Assembly (NCBI GenBank): GCA_021234155.1
Contig: JAJEKV010000006.1
Coordinates: 25,114,883 to 25,178,882 of the forward strand
DNA length: 64,000 nt
Reading direction: 5' to 3'
Source of the DNA: Isoetes taiwanensis
Lineage: Eukaryota; Streptophyta; Lycopodiopsida; Isoetales; Isoetaceae
How positions within the stretch are numbered: the first letter of the stretch is position 1; the number at the start of each line of letters is the position of its first letter. This document shows, piece after piece, positions 1-10,363 of the stretch. A program made the translations under genes and the position numbers. The notes beneath the pieces were generated by a model. That model did not search any database. It saw only the letters and a program-made list of their open reading frames with translations, and was not told where the DNA came from.

Positions 1-630
1 TTTCTTGCCATAAACCAATTCATAATATTTAAAAATCATCTTTCCATGGATTACGGATTCTCCTTCCTTGAATCCTCGTCGTTTTTGGAGCTTCACCCAT
101 ACTCGTTCATAACCATCTCTAGGTTGGGTATGTGGACTCACATGTTTATCTGGGAGGTCTTTGGCTTGAATCACCTCGGGGCAAAGCGTAAAACTCCTTG
201 GGTAAAATCTTGCCCGAGGCTGCGGCTTCCTTGCTTGAGTACGTGGTGATGAGCTAACACTCATCGCGGGGGCGTTTGGGCCATAGCTAGATAGTGCATT
301 GATGGCGAATTCAGCAGAGAAGGCGGCGGAATAGTGAGCGAGGCAACAGAAAAGATTTGGGAAGAATTTCAAATCCGAATAATTGCGGGGTTCGGGTAAT
401 TGGATAGCCGATATCATGGCGGTTACTAGCGGATCCTTGATGTGATTATTCAAAATGTGCATTTTGTACATATGTGTATATGTACAAAGGCTTCTGACTA
501 TGAACCCTTTCATGCTTTTACCAGGTGCACATGACATGGGGTCATCGCAGTGAAGGTGAGCATGGTGGGTGATGGGACACATTGTCCGGATGCTCTCTAT
601 GCCACACGATCTTGGGCTGCTTTTGACCAT
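1..630 (-). CDS. Unrecognised partial protein, C-terminal end beyond the left edge
   Basis: On the minus strand the frame is open from 741 down to base 1 without a stop (247 codons). The outermost ATG reads from 630; later in-frame ATGs lie at 582, 537, 513 and 264. From 630 the fragment is 210 residues and continues out of the window. The middle is rich in Cys, His and Met; the last ~85 residues are basic and polar and include PRTQARKPQPRARFYP and VWVKLQKRRGFKEGESV. I recognise no domain. The length of the open frame is the main support. It could be the end of a retroelement protein, since similar low-gene sequence follows, or an exon of a real gene. Function unknown. Confidence 0.4.
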   Translation of the reverse strand, partial: MVKSSPRSCGIESIRTMCPITHHAHLHCDDPMSCAPGKSMKGFIVRSLCTYTHMYKMHILNNHIKDPLVTAMISAIQLPEPRNYSDLKFFPNLFCCLAHYSAAFSAEFAINALSSYGPNAPAMSVSSSPRTQARKPQPRARFYPRSFTLCPEVIQAKDLPDKHVSPHTQPRDGYERVWVKLQKRRGFKEGESVIHGKMIFKYYELVYGKK

Positions 631-741
631 AGGGGTCTGGTGAAGGTTAAAGTGATCATCTTGTGATGATGGGATGGAGTAGAGGCGTTCCCAGCTTGAA
701 ACCCTTGGGGCATGATGCCTTTGGGGTACTCGGCAAGATAC

Positions 742-3120
742 TTAGAGTACAAGGTAGCACTTGATCATGGGCGAATGAGGATCATACTAAATGGTCCTTA
801 AGAAACAAATCCAGAAGACCTGTAGTCGAGGCTGCAAGGTAATGGGGTAACCTTGAGCTAGTGAGCCGGCTCAAGGAGGAGGGTAGGTAAGGGTGGTCCC
901 CACAAACCACAAATTCATTAATTAAACCGCGTAAATATTTTCGATGGGCAAGAGTGAGAAGCGAAGGCCTCGAGGAGAGCGCGTAGAGAAGATGGAGACA
1001 TGATTTTGATTTTAATTATGAACCCCCAATAACTCTTATAGTAATGTTTTGAGTTTTTGGGGAGTAACCTTGTTAAAGGCATAATTTTGTATAAGTACAA
1101 ATATAGCCTATGACAATTAAGCATTTAATAGGAGTTGATCATTTAAATTAAACTAAAGTTGTATATTTATGTTTTTGGATAGGGTAGGTTAGATGCAGCA
1201 ATCTTGAGGCCAACATTGTCCTAAGGGGAAAATAATGACGTTCAGGGAATATATGCCATAAATAAATCTCTTTGGACGAATCACTATACCGTCTACCCTT
1301 GGCCTGTATACCTTAGAAAGTGGTAATGGTGCACATCAAGTTAAATGTAGCTTAGATAACCGGATAAGGCCCATTTCCACAACTATCTGATGAGCCAATA
1401 GCCACATAGCCCCTCATTGGTGCCTGCATTGGCATCCCATGGACCTAACCTGTGTTAAACACGACCCTAGCACACGAACACTTGTTGCAGCGCTCCGAAA
1501 CCGGGTTTTGAACTTCGTTAATCGTAGCATAGCCTGGTGTAGCAGCGAAGTGTGTGCAGGTCTTGGAGAACGCGACTGACCGTCAAGGGTATGGGCGCCC
1601 GAGTTGGGAGGGAGTGCTTTTGGAGCAGGTAGGTGGAGTAGAGTTCATAGTAGTAGCCACGGAAGTTACCACTCGGATGGTTGTTATCATTGTATCTGAA
1701 ATTAGGCCATCCCTATTTAGAACCCTTGTTGAATATCTTGAACCTAATCAAGGAACCTAGCGTAAGTTAGATGTATGATGGGTGAGATATTCTTGATATT
1801 TTACAAGCGATATGATGAAGAGATATGATGATGGTTGATCATGTTTTGCTCCTCTTGTATTGGGAAGGGGGTGGGGAGCCTAGTAGCCTTACTTGTGTGA
1901 GTGGAGCCCTTTGGATTCCCTATTATATTGCGGCACAGTGCATGAACCCGCAGGGCTATGGGGGCTACAAGATGTGACTCGGTGACACCACCACACAGGG
2001 GCTGAGGCATCTGGAGAGTTCTGAGTGTGGCTCAGGGATCCCATGGTGGGCCTAAACGGTGGGTCGCCGTGTGGTAGGAGACAGATTGATTGACACCTCT
2101 GGGGCAATGGTGTCCACCACGCCTCTCAAAAGAGTTGCAGAAGTGTTGGCTTGGCTCTTGTTTGAGGTAGAATGGGGGCCAGGCCGTGTGTAAGCACGAT
2201 TCTCTAGCCGCTAGTGGAACCTCCTGAACCGAGGAGGGAGATACGAACACTTCCGCCTCGGCCAGGACCAGGGGAGATACAACCTGGGTAGTCAGATGGG
2301 TGTCTGGTGGACTGCGTGTCTGAGAGGCTAGAGTCATCTTGAGCCGATCTAGCTCGTGCAAAAGCATGCAGGGAGGATGGAGGTGGTCAGCCACAGCCAT
2401 TGTCTATAACCAGCCCGCCATTGTTGACTGGTCTGCTCTATCTTGAGGCCTAGCCCGGTCGTTATCCTCATAGAATTGAACCCACGGTGAGCTCTCATGT
2501 TTTATGGCATGTGAAGTTGTATCTTCTTCTTGATTATGGATATGTGAGATGGGCTACGCCGGTGTATAATGTATTAGTATTGCGGATTCGGCGATGTTTA
2601 TGCTTCGTGATAGAACCCATAGGGGAAGGCGCATAAGGAGAGCACGCCGTGTCCCCTTCGCCTCGGTGATTCTAGAGTCGCGGGAGAGCGGAGAGCCACG
2701 TCGTCCGAAGGGCCGGGATGGGGATTTCCCCTCTGAGAATTATGCAGTAGGAGCCATATATATTTATTTAGTAGGGGGCGTCCACGGGCATGTGCTTATG
2801 CAGCCCGTGTTTGAGCCTCTCTGGCGCACGGAGTGGGAGCCTAGCTCACCGCACTGAAATCTGCGGCTTGGCCAACTCATTGCGTCGCGGCTATGGTAAT
2901 TGTTCATGGACACCGTAGGCCCACGCGCTGGCGAATGATTTTCGAACTCACGTATATCGATCTTGTGTCTGACCCTACTCGTAGGGTTCTTGCTTTAATG
3001 CAGGCAGCTGGCTCGGGCGTTCATTATTATGGTGGCGGACCTCGGCTTCGACTTGAGCGAGGGAGATGGCGTTGCTATATCACGCTCCTGGTTGTCCGGG
3101 TGCCATAGTGGCGCATAACT
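742..3120. other. No recognised gene
   Basis: This stretch has higher GC than the flanks and several open frames of 65 to 122 codons on both strands (for example 2032-2400 minus and 2594-2857 plus). None shows a recognisable domain or a codon pattern that stands out. The composition and scattered frames would suit a decayed retroelement, but no RT, integrase, LTR or primer-binding site was found. Confidence 0.4.
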
Positions 3121-3124
3121 ACTA

Positions 3125-3470
3125 TTGACAATAATTAACACAAGCATTGGGTCAACATATTCAAATTAAAATCCCCCTTAAGCCCCTTTGGTTTGGGTGC
3201 ATAAACTACACACAGGGGCTTTCAGGGCTTGAGTTGTTGGATAGGTATATTCACCCCTTATTCCTTAATCTACACCATACGTAAAGTTCCTGGTTGTTGA
3301 GATGTGCGGCACAAAATTGCTATCGTATAACAAGATTAATAAAATATAAGATTTCCAGCGGAATACTATATGGTGTTGATTTTGTACTGCAAAATACAAT
3401 CACGAGGGCTCTCGGCTGCCCCTCGTCACCCGATGAATAATACCCAAACAAAGGGGTTCATATTACGCTT
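3125..3470. repeat. Foldback (MITE-like) repeat, two inverted arms
   Basis: The segment at about 3165-3240 contains CCCCTTTGGTTTGGGTGCAT and an AT-rich lead. The segment at about 3395-3455 contains the reverse complement version (CCCAAACAAAGGGGTT) next to a GGGCTCTCGGCTGCCCC block. The arms therefore face each other. The same family occurs at about 13990-14150 and 49130-49310. Arms have diverged, no target-site duplication was found, and no coding capacity is present. Confidence 0.5.
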
Positions 3471-3589
3471 TAAACAGATCTCGGAGAGAGCACCAAAAGC
3501 AATAAAATCATCTCAAACGGTTCGGGATCAAAGTTATGATAAAGAAATGTTTGCGGTAAGGAAGCGCACTATCGCCTTCAAGCCCCTTC

Positions 3590-3760
3590 ATATGCCCATT
3601 ATGCACACACACACAAAAAGGGCTTTTGTTGTGACCATGGATTGTTGACAAATGTGCACCACGCTGGGGGCTTTGTGAGCCATTGATTCGGTGACCATCA
3701 TGCACCAGCACAAAAAGGGCTTTGTTGTGAGCCATTAGTTTGTTGACCATTTGGAAAAAA
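3590..3760. repeat. Degenerate short tandem repeat
   Basis: Two related blocks carrying CACAAAAAGGGCTTTTGTTGTGA followed by a CAT and a GTTGAC motif occur around 3610-3660 and 3705-3755, separated by a more diverged version. The first is preceded by a short CA run. No function is suggested. Confidence 0.4.
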
Positions 3761-5500
3761 AAGGCCAAATGGCTTGCCAGAAATGGTGCACTCTAGATGT
3801 GCAGCATTAGTACATCCATTTAAATACATCCACCAGTATAGAAAAACCTTAGGAAAAGCGTGCAAAGCCTAAAAGAAAACCCTTGTTATTATCTTTTATT
3901 CTGCAATGTTGGTGAGAGGGAGGGAATCCCATGTGAGCTCATGTGAAGTTAGCCAAGGCTTTGCTTATCTGTTGCCTCAAGTAATATGAAGCCCTCTTCT
4001 GACGCATCTTGAGTCCCCATCTCGCAATCCTTTGCCTTTAGGCATAGCTGTGTTTTTTGAGCACGTTGGTGGGCGCGAATTGTATTTTTTTCTTCATGAT
4101 CCACACTGTCAAGTTTACGTTGCTCTCAATCATTCTCCATTTGTTTCATGGCCCTATTCTGCATGTGTGGGGCGAGCAGCCTTCATCAGGTCTCAGGAAG
4201 ACGTTTCATAGATTGGGCCTTTGCCCGGAGCCACCCTCATGGAAGGGTTTCTCCCTTGTCTTGTTATCCCAGAAGCCCAGAGAGGTAGTTATGGCGGGTC
4301 CTTCCACCATTCCAGGTGAGTGGTGGGGCTGGGCTGGGAATGTCTCCCTCCAAATGGGGAGTGCAGGCAAGGGGGAGACTCTGAGAAGCGGCCATGAGGT
4401 TGTACGGTATGGAAGGGGATTAGAGAGCTAAAGGGAAGAATTAACAAATGTTTAGAAAACATAAATGATGCCCGCCGGGGGGGGGGTTTGGGGGGCAAAG
4501 CTCTATGAAATATTATTCCCTCAATGTTGCCTACATGTGATAAGTTATTTGATTAGCCTATAAATGAAGAGTTTTTTTTAATTACCCTTATGTAAGATAA
4601 AGATAAAAGATAAAGATAAATATTTTAAAAATAAAAATATATAGTGTTGCTAGTTTGCCTGCAAATGATGCCTAGACATTAGAGCAATGTCATAAGGCTA
4701 ATGGTGACATTGGTGTATGTAGGTTCAGAGGATGGACATAGGCAATACATGGAGAAAAAATAGATAGATGGTATTTTAATGTCCATAGAAAGTCCATAGA
4801 AAGTTGTAGCTTATAGAACAACTTACAACACATCCAATAAGGCTGGCAAATTATCTAAGGCATAAGGTTTTGGCGATGGTTAGGCGGAAAAGGAGGGATG
4901 GGTTTTATTTTGATTAAAAAAAGCTATGGTTTTAGAATGGAATATATCGCCATGTGTTGCCGAGCATGGCAGCCAGACTAGCGCTACTCCTTCTTTGTTG
5001 GAAGGAAGATGGAGCATGTCCAGCGGCCAGATCCTACCATGTGGGTCGGAATTGCAAGATCAACTAGGGCAGCCAGGGAGTGAATCAACCAGAAGAACGG
5101 AGTTGGGGTCTCTGGCAGAGTCGTGGTTTTGGGAGTGAAGATGATCTGAAGACCGATTATTCTGCGGCTGATATTAGGCAAAACAAGGATTTCAAGAACA
5201 CCTATATGAGTCATTCAAACCATTGCATAATTTGTAATTTCATTTGACAATACATATTTCAATGATAATGTCCGATAGCCCAAGCTTGCTCACATTCAAT
5301 CAACTTCTGGAACTGCATGTACTGTCTATTCTCTGTATACTCATTAAATTCATTTATAGAGGCCGGACACGGCCGCTTAGGCACCAATCCGGCCGCTCAG
5401 GAGTCTCAGCATAGCATATCTCCAGTTTTAGAAACATACCTGACTTTTGAAATATACTTGGCTCCAAATTATAAGACCGCCAATATATCTCTGAAGCAAT
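3761..5500. other. No recognised gene
   Basis: A frame of 124 codons (4057-4431, plus) lacks any recognisable domain. A homopolymeric G tract lies near 4479-4488, and a short AAGATAAA-type repeat near 4595-4625. The stretch is otherwise AT-rich and featureless. Confidence 0.4.
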
Positions 5501-5684
5501 AGTTTAAACAATAACCATCGACCTTTGCATTATACCTTTGCATTTCAAAATAGCCTAAAGTCATCATCATAAATATGTTCATAACATGTTTACCATACTA
5601 GTAACATTTAATCCATCATCACAGGTCAGTGATCAAACATAAGGTCTTTGATAGGTTTAAGGATTTGCATGACATATTCTATCA
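5500..5684 (-). repeat. LTR fragment (3' LTR start) of copia element A
   Basis: Read on the minus strand, the polypurine-like AAAGGGGAA is followed by TGATAGAATATG, the expected start of a 3' LTR, at 5684. The following ~180 bases recur in the same orientation at about 14146-14332, which supports their being LTR. The far boundary of the LTR could not be placed. Confidence 0.55.
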
Positions 5685-5775
5685 TTCCCCTTTCATGCAA
5701 ATTTCCTCTGAATTTTTCCTGTTCTGAATGACATATTCTATCATTCCCCTTTCATGCAAATTTCCTCTGAATTCT
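5671..5775 (-). repeat. 59-bp tandem duplication at the pol/LTR junction
   Basis: The bases starting at 5671 (GACATATTCTATCATTCCCC and on) repeat from 5730 with only terminal differences. The duplicated block covers the last codons of the RNase H frame, the polypurine tract and the first bases of the LTR. The ORF stop at 5741 overlaps the second LTR-start copy. Confidence 0.8.
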
Positions 5776-6481
5776 CCAGGTCTGAAACTCCCAATTTAAG
5801 CTTGAATTTCTGAAACTTCAACTCTGACAGTCCTTTGGTCAAAACATCTGCAACCTGTTCTTGAGTAGAAATGTGTTCAATTGTTATAACTCCTTTGGCC
5901 ACCATTTCCCTTATGAAATGCACATGTAACTCAATATGCTTTGTTCTTTGATGTAGTACAGGATTCCTAGTTATAGCTATGCAGCTCAAACTATCTGAAT
6001 ATAGAACTGTAGAATTTTCTTGAGGGATCTTAAGCTCATGTAAAAGGCGTCTTACCCATATTATTTCTTTTGCAGCAAGAGTAGTGGCATTGTATTCAGC
6101 TTCTGCTGTAGACATTGCTACACTGGATTGCTTCTTGCTTTTCCATGCAACAACAGCACCACCTAGCATTAGGCAAAATCCAGATGTGGATTTTCTTGTG
6201 TCTATATCACTGCCCCAGTCAGCATCAGCATACCCTGTCAATGTTAGATCCTTGCTGTTGAATGTGAGGCCATGCTCCTTTGTGAGTTTAAGATATCTCA
6301 GCACTCTTTTTGCTATGATCCAATGCTGATGTCCAGGGTTGTTACAAAACCTGCTTAATAGGCTTACAGTAAATGCAATATCTGGCCTTGAACAATTTGA
6401 AACGAACAACAAGCATCCAATTAACTCCCTATAAGGGACATTTGCCATGTTTGCCACTTCGGCTTGATTCTTTGGACTCAT
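5741..6481 (-). pseudogene. Copia A pol: RT C-part and RNase H
   Basis: A 246-codon frame continues the polyprotein after the break. It contains the typical copia linker (PYRELIGCLLFVSNCSRPDI), the RNase H core with GYADADWG, the KSTSGF block, STAEAEY with the catalytic Glu, and YSDSLSC, followed by the HFIRE block and ADVLTKGL near the end. It stops at the polypurine tract. RNase H acidic residues look intact, but the upstream part is broken. Confidence 0.9.
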
Positions 6482-6743
6482 GTCACTGGATAATTTTAAT
6501 CCTTATACAATTGGTGTTCTGGCTGTGTTACAGTCTAGCATATGAAACCGTTTCAGCATACCTTCAATATTACTTGTTCGAGTGATTTGCAAGAGATTTT
6601 TTTACTTTTCTCGTGTGATCTCCATATCTAGGAACTTCTTCAGAGTCCCATGAACTTGCAATGCTCTAAAATCTCAGTATTGCTGGGTATAAGAATGTTA
6701 TCAGCAACATACAGGGCCAGAATGCAAAATTGACTTCCCTTGT

Positions 6744-8225
6744 TCAAAATGTAAATATTACCATCATTTTGGAACTTTGTGAACTTTGTTGCTGCAAGTA
6801 CTCGTCAATGCACTTGTACCACATCCAAGGAGATTGCTTAAGCCCATATACTGCACGCCTAAGTTTCCAAACATGCTCTTCTCCTTTGATCTCAAAACCT
6901 GGTGCCTGTTTCATGTAGATCTCCTCATCTAACTCTGCATTTAGGAATGCAGTACTAACATCCATGTGATGTACTTCCAGTTCATGTGCATTTGCAAATG
7001 CTAACAAAACTCCAATGCTAGTCAGTTTAACTATTGGTGAAAATGTTTCATCATAGTCCATCCCTTTCCTTTGAGTAAAACCTTGTGCAACCAATCTTGC
7101 CCTAAACTTTTGTTCTCCATTTAGGCCTGTTTTAATTTTATAAACCCACTTGCTTCCTACCACATTCTTGCCAGCTGGTCTGTTAACTACTTCATACGTT
7201 TGGGTCCTATCAAAAGCAAGCATTTCTTCTTTCATGGCCTCCATCCACATGTCAGCATTTTCTGATTTAGCTGCTTCATCAAAGCATCTAGGCAGCCCTA
7301 GTTCTATTATTGCCATTATCTGATGTATGTCCAAAACTTCATTTTGCAATCTTTTGCTTTTTCCAGCATCAATTCTATGATAGGCTTCATGATCCAGCTC
7401 AATGCCCTCTTTAAGCTTTTCTATTTTTGTTTTTCTTTTCTTCCTCTCTATATTTACAACCATATCATCATTTTTGCTCATCCCTCCTGCAAATTCGTCC
7501 TGTGCTTGTGGTTGCTTATCATTTCCTTCTATGTCTGCATCATCCTTTGAGTATTCTGCATTTGTCAAGTTGTCCTTGGATTCTGATCCCTCTTCTTGAG
7601 GGGAATCATTATCAGTATCAATTATATCACTTTTGAAACTTCCAATGTTCATGTCATGCTTTGATTTATCTTTAGTTTCCTTCTCTGGCTGAGATACTTT
7701 ATTTCTGTCCTTATACACTACAGTTTCATCAAACTCTACATCACGACTGATTATTATTTGTCTTCCTTCCATGTGATACATTCTGTATCCCTTTGTCTGC
7801 TCATCATACCCAGCCAAATAGCATTTTATGGATCTATCATCAAGTTTTCTTCTCATTTCTTCAGGAACATGAGTGTATCCTACACAACCATATGTTCTGA
7901 ATATATTATAGTCTGGTATGTTCCCATTCCACAATTCTTCAGGAATTTTTCCTTTAATACTAGCTGATGGAAGCTTATTTTGAATAAGCACAACAGTTTT
8001 GACTGCTTCATCCCAAAGAAAATTAGGCATACCTGATTGTTTAAGCATTGAGCGTACAGCATCAAGAATTGTCCTGTTCTTCCTTTCTGCTACTCCACTC
8101 TGTTGTGGTGTAAATCTGCATGTTAGTTGTCTTCTAATGCCTCGATCCCTGCAGTGTTTTATGAAGGCTCCTGATAGAAATTCTCCACCTCTATCAGACC
8201 TAACACATTTAATTTTTCTTCCCAT
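6744..8225 (-). pseudogene. Copia A pol: integrase core and reverse transcriptase N-part
   Basis: This 493-codon frame holds the integrase second half (KCVRSDRGGEF, then PQQSGVAERKNRTI with the catalytic Glu), an acidic linker, and the RVT_2 reverse transcriptase (VGSKWVYKIK, ARLVAQGFTQRKG, HHMDVSTAFLNAELDEEIYM, AVYGLKQSP). The first integrase residues, including HTDLC and FIDDYS, are readable upstream to about 8457 but are cut by a stop. The frame is lost shortly before the RT active site. Across the break the box reads YVADN instead of YVDDN. In the family this domain copies RNA into cDNA; here it is a relic. Confidence 0.9.
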
Positions 8226-8460
8226 TTCCCTTTCAACCTCCTGCTCAAATATTTTGTAAGCCTCAAATGCTTGATCTTTACGTCTAAGTACACATCATTT
8301 TATTTTCTGAGAATAGTCATCTATAAACGTGATAAAGTATTTTTTGCCAGTCATGCTAGTTACGTTGTTTGGACTACATAGATCAGTATGGATTAAATCC
8401 AGGATTCTACTTGCTCTTTTAGTGGATTTCTGAAATTTTTGTCTTGCGTTATAATTTTGC

Positions 8461-8660
8461 ATGGCCTAGTGTCAAAGTGTCAGATCATGGAACTGGGCAT
8501 GCTAAGCTAGGTTCAGGGTTTGAGCTAACCTAGACTACAACTAAGTTGTGGCTGAAATGCACTTATTATTTGGAAATGGTGCAATGGTTAAAGAACCATT
8601 GAATATTCATAGTAGGTTATTTGAAAGGTGACACCTAGCATATTTTTAAGGGGGAAATAT
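8461..8660. other. Junction between copia A and copia B
   Basis: These 200 bases separate the truncated 5' side of element A from the LTR of element B. No coding frame is seen. The last bases before the LTR are TTTTTAAGGGGGAAATAT, which resembles a polypurine tract. Confidence 0.45.
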
Positions 8661-9045
8661 TGTTAAAGTCATCGATTAAGAAAGATTGAAGAAAGTTGAT
8701 CGATTGGTCCGCCATAGCGGCAAGAGTGAAGCCTATAAAATAAAAGAAGAATTGTATTTTATTCATTGGTGATATTAATCCTGGTTACAGAAGCCGGAAG
8801 ACTCTTTTGTTCCGGGTTTGGGCTGTCGGAGGTGTGGTCAACACTGCTACAGTGTTATAGTCAATCCCATAGCTACAGTGGTTTTACTGTAGCATTTCAA
8901 TGGTTGAATGAATAATTCACGATTTGAAGTTATATAAAGGGTTGTTTTAATAGTCATTGCAAGTTATTTTGAAATTGCTAGAACTATTCAAGTGATAATT
9001 TGAATAGATAAATTTGATAGCATTTCTAGTGATCATTTTTCTTCA
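8661..9045 (+). repeat. 5' LTR of copia element B
   Basis: The proposed LTR starts with TGTTAAAGTC and ends with TTCTTCA just before the primer-binding site, giving TG...CA ends and about 385 bases. A TATATAAA box near 8932 would fit its promoter. The 3' LTR is missing, so the left end rests on the TG and on the purine tract before it; the right end is well fixed by the primer site. Confidence 0.6.
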
Positions 9046-9046
9046 T

Positions 9047-9058
9047 TGGTATCAAAGC
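9047..9058 (+). other. Primer-binding site (initiator Met-tRNA)
   Basis: TGGTATCAAAGC lies directly after the LTR. It differs by one base from the usual plant copia site TGGTATCAGAGC, complementary to the 3' end of initiator tRNA-Met. Confidence 0.8.
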
Positions 9059-9085
9059 TGTAGATCCAATTAAAAGCTTGCAATT

Positions 9086-9742
9086 ATGTCAAGCAGGTTT
9101 GGTGCTAACTTGCTTAATGCTGTTGAAGTGTTCAAAGGAGAAAGTGGTTTTCAAATATGGAAAAACAAAGCATTCAGGAGGTTCTAGAGTTTGAGAACCT
9201 ATGGCATTTGGTTGATCCAAATTCAGTCAGATGTTCTATCACTAATGTGAGTGCAGGATCAGCAAATGCAGGAGGAGCTAGTTCAAGCTCAAGTAGGGAG
9301 GGCTCCACAGTTGGTGGAGATGTTGAAACAAGCAGAGGGATAGAAGGTGCAGTGATTGCAACAAGCTCTCAAGTTGATGAAGAACTGAAGATCAAGGAAG
9401 CTCAGGCTATCATATGCTGCAAGGTTAGTTCTGTGATCAAACTAAAACTCAGGGGTTTGAGTCCTAGTGAAATGTGGTCATATATGATTAAAAATTATGA
9501 GGCTAAGACCATCTCAGATAGATGTGTTGGAGAAACAACTAAGGAAGTTAAAGTTGCATGAAAAAGACAATATAACAGATTTTCTTGAAAAATTTGATTA
9601 TATCATAGCAGACTTAGAAGGAGCAGGTGTGATCCTAAATGAACAGTATCAGTTGCTTGCCATCTCAAGGGCAGTATCTCATAATGCATATTTGGCTACT
9701 TTGCTAAGAAACATAGCTAAAACAAAAGAGCATGCAATTTAA
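9086..9742 (+). pseudogene. Copia B gag, first part, frameshifted
   Basis: The natural start is probably the ATG at 9086, 28 bases after the primer site, giving an N-terminus with FGANLLNAVEVFKGESGFQI. That frame breaks near 9160 and the reading continues in a second frame (9157-9561, with ENLWHLVDPN and LRGLSPSEMWSYM) and a third (9497-9742, with DNITDFLEKFDYIIADLEGAG). These are typical copia Gag (UBN2-like) segments. A TAA at 9740-9742 closes the third frame, and the frame that follows starts right after it. The frame changes are consistent with a decayed gene. Confidence 0.75.
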
Positions 9743-10273
9743 ATGATAAGAACTGAATTTGAACAAAAGCAAATTGGACAAGAAGAGGAAGATCAGGTTA
9801 CTGAGGTTCTATACACAGGAAAATACAAAGAGAAGAAAGAAAATATTGACAGAATAGGACCTTGTTACAATTGTGACAACTGTGGCCATTTAAAGGCAGA
9901 CTGTCCCAAAGGAAGGAAAGAAATTATATGTTACAATTGTGAAGGCAAAGGGCATTTTGCCTCAAACTGTTCAGGTCCAAAGGGGCAGAATCTCAAGGGA
10001 AAAGGCAGGGGCAGGGGTAATCGAGGAGGCTCAACATTTAAAGGGAAAGGAGCAAACAAGGCCAATCCTACTTTAAACTTAACTCAGGAAGCTCGAGGAG
10101 ATGAAGATGAACAGAATGAAAACGAGGAGGTAAGTTCTTTTAAATTGTGTCACTTAATGCATGATACAAATAATCATAACATGATGATTATAGATTCAGG
10201 AGCTGAGAGGACAGTGACATCCTCTCCACACTTATTAAAGAACTGCTCAAAAGCAAAAGGAGGACATGTTTAG
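9743..10273 (+). pseudogene. Copia B gag C-part (CCHC) and protease
   Basis: This frame encodes two zinc knuckles with C-x2-C-x4-H-x4-C spacing (CYNCDNCGHLKADC and CYNCEGKGHFASNC), a Lys/Arg/Gly-rich nucleic-acid-binding stretch, and the aspartic protease active site in MMIIDSGAERTVTSS. A TAG at 10271-10273 interrupts the protease. The same frame reads on through LGNGDLQEIEDTG into the next open frame, so one stop divides the protease. Confidence 0.85.
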
Positions 10274-10363
10274 CTGGGAAATGGGGACCTGCAAGAAATT
10301 GAAGATACTGGAATACTCGAACTATTTGACTTAGATGGAAAAGCTGTCAAATTAGAGGATGTA

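Larger units (their letters stand above)
5684..8460 (-). mobile_element. Ty1/copia retrotransposon A, 5'-truncated and inactive
   Basis: The order on the minus strand is partial integrase, reverse transcriptase, RNase H, polypurine tract and LTR start, which is the Ty1/copia order. Gag, protease and the integrase zinc-binding region are absent: similarity starts near 8457, just after the place where the CxxCxxGK motif would end. The element carries at least one stop in the integrase (around 8300), frame breaks between 6744 and 6481, and a changed RT active site. It lies head to head with copia element B, whose LTR begins 200 bases away. It cannot move by itself. Confidence 0.9.

Noticed and set aside
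4473-4496. Homopolymeric G tract considered as a G-quadruplex regulatory site
   Set aside because: A single run without spaced G blocks and without a nearby gene gives no support; it may be a sequencing artefact.
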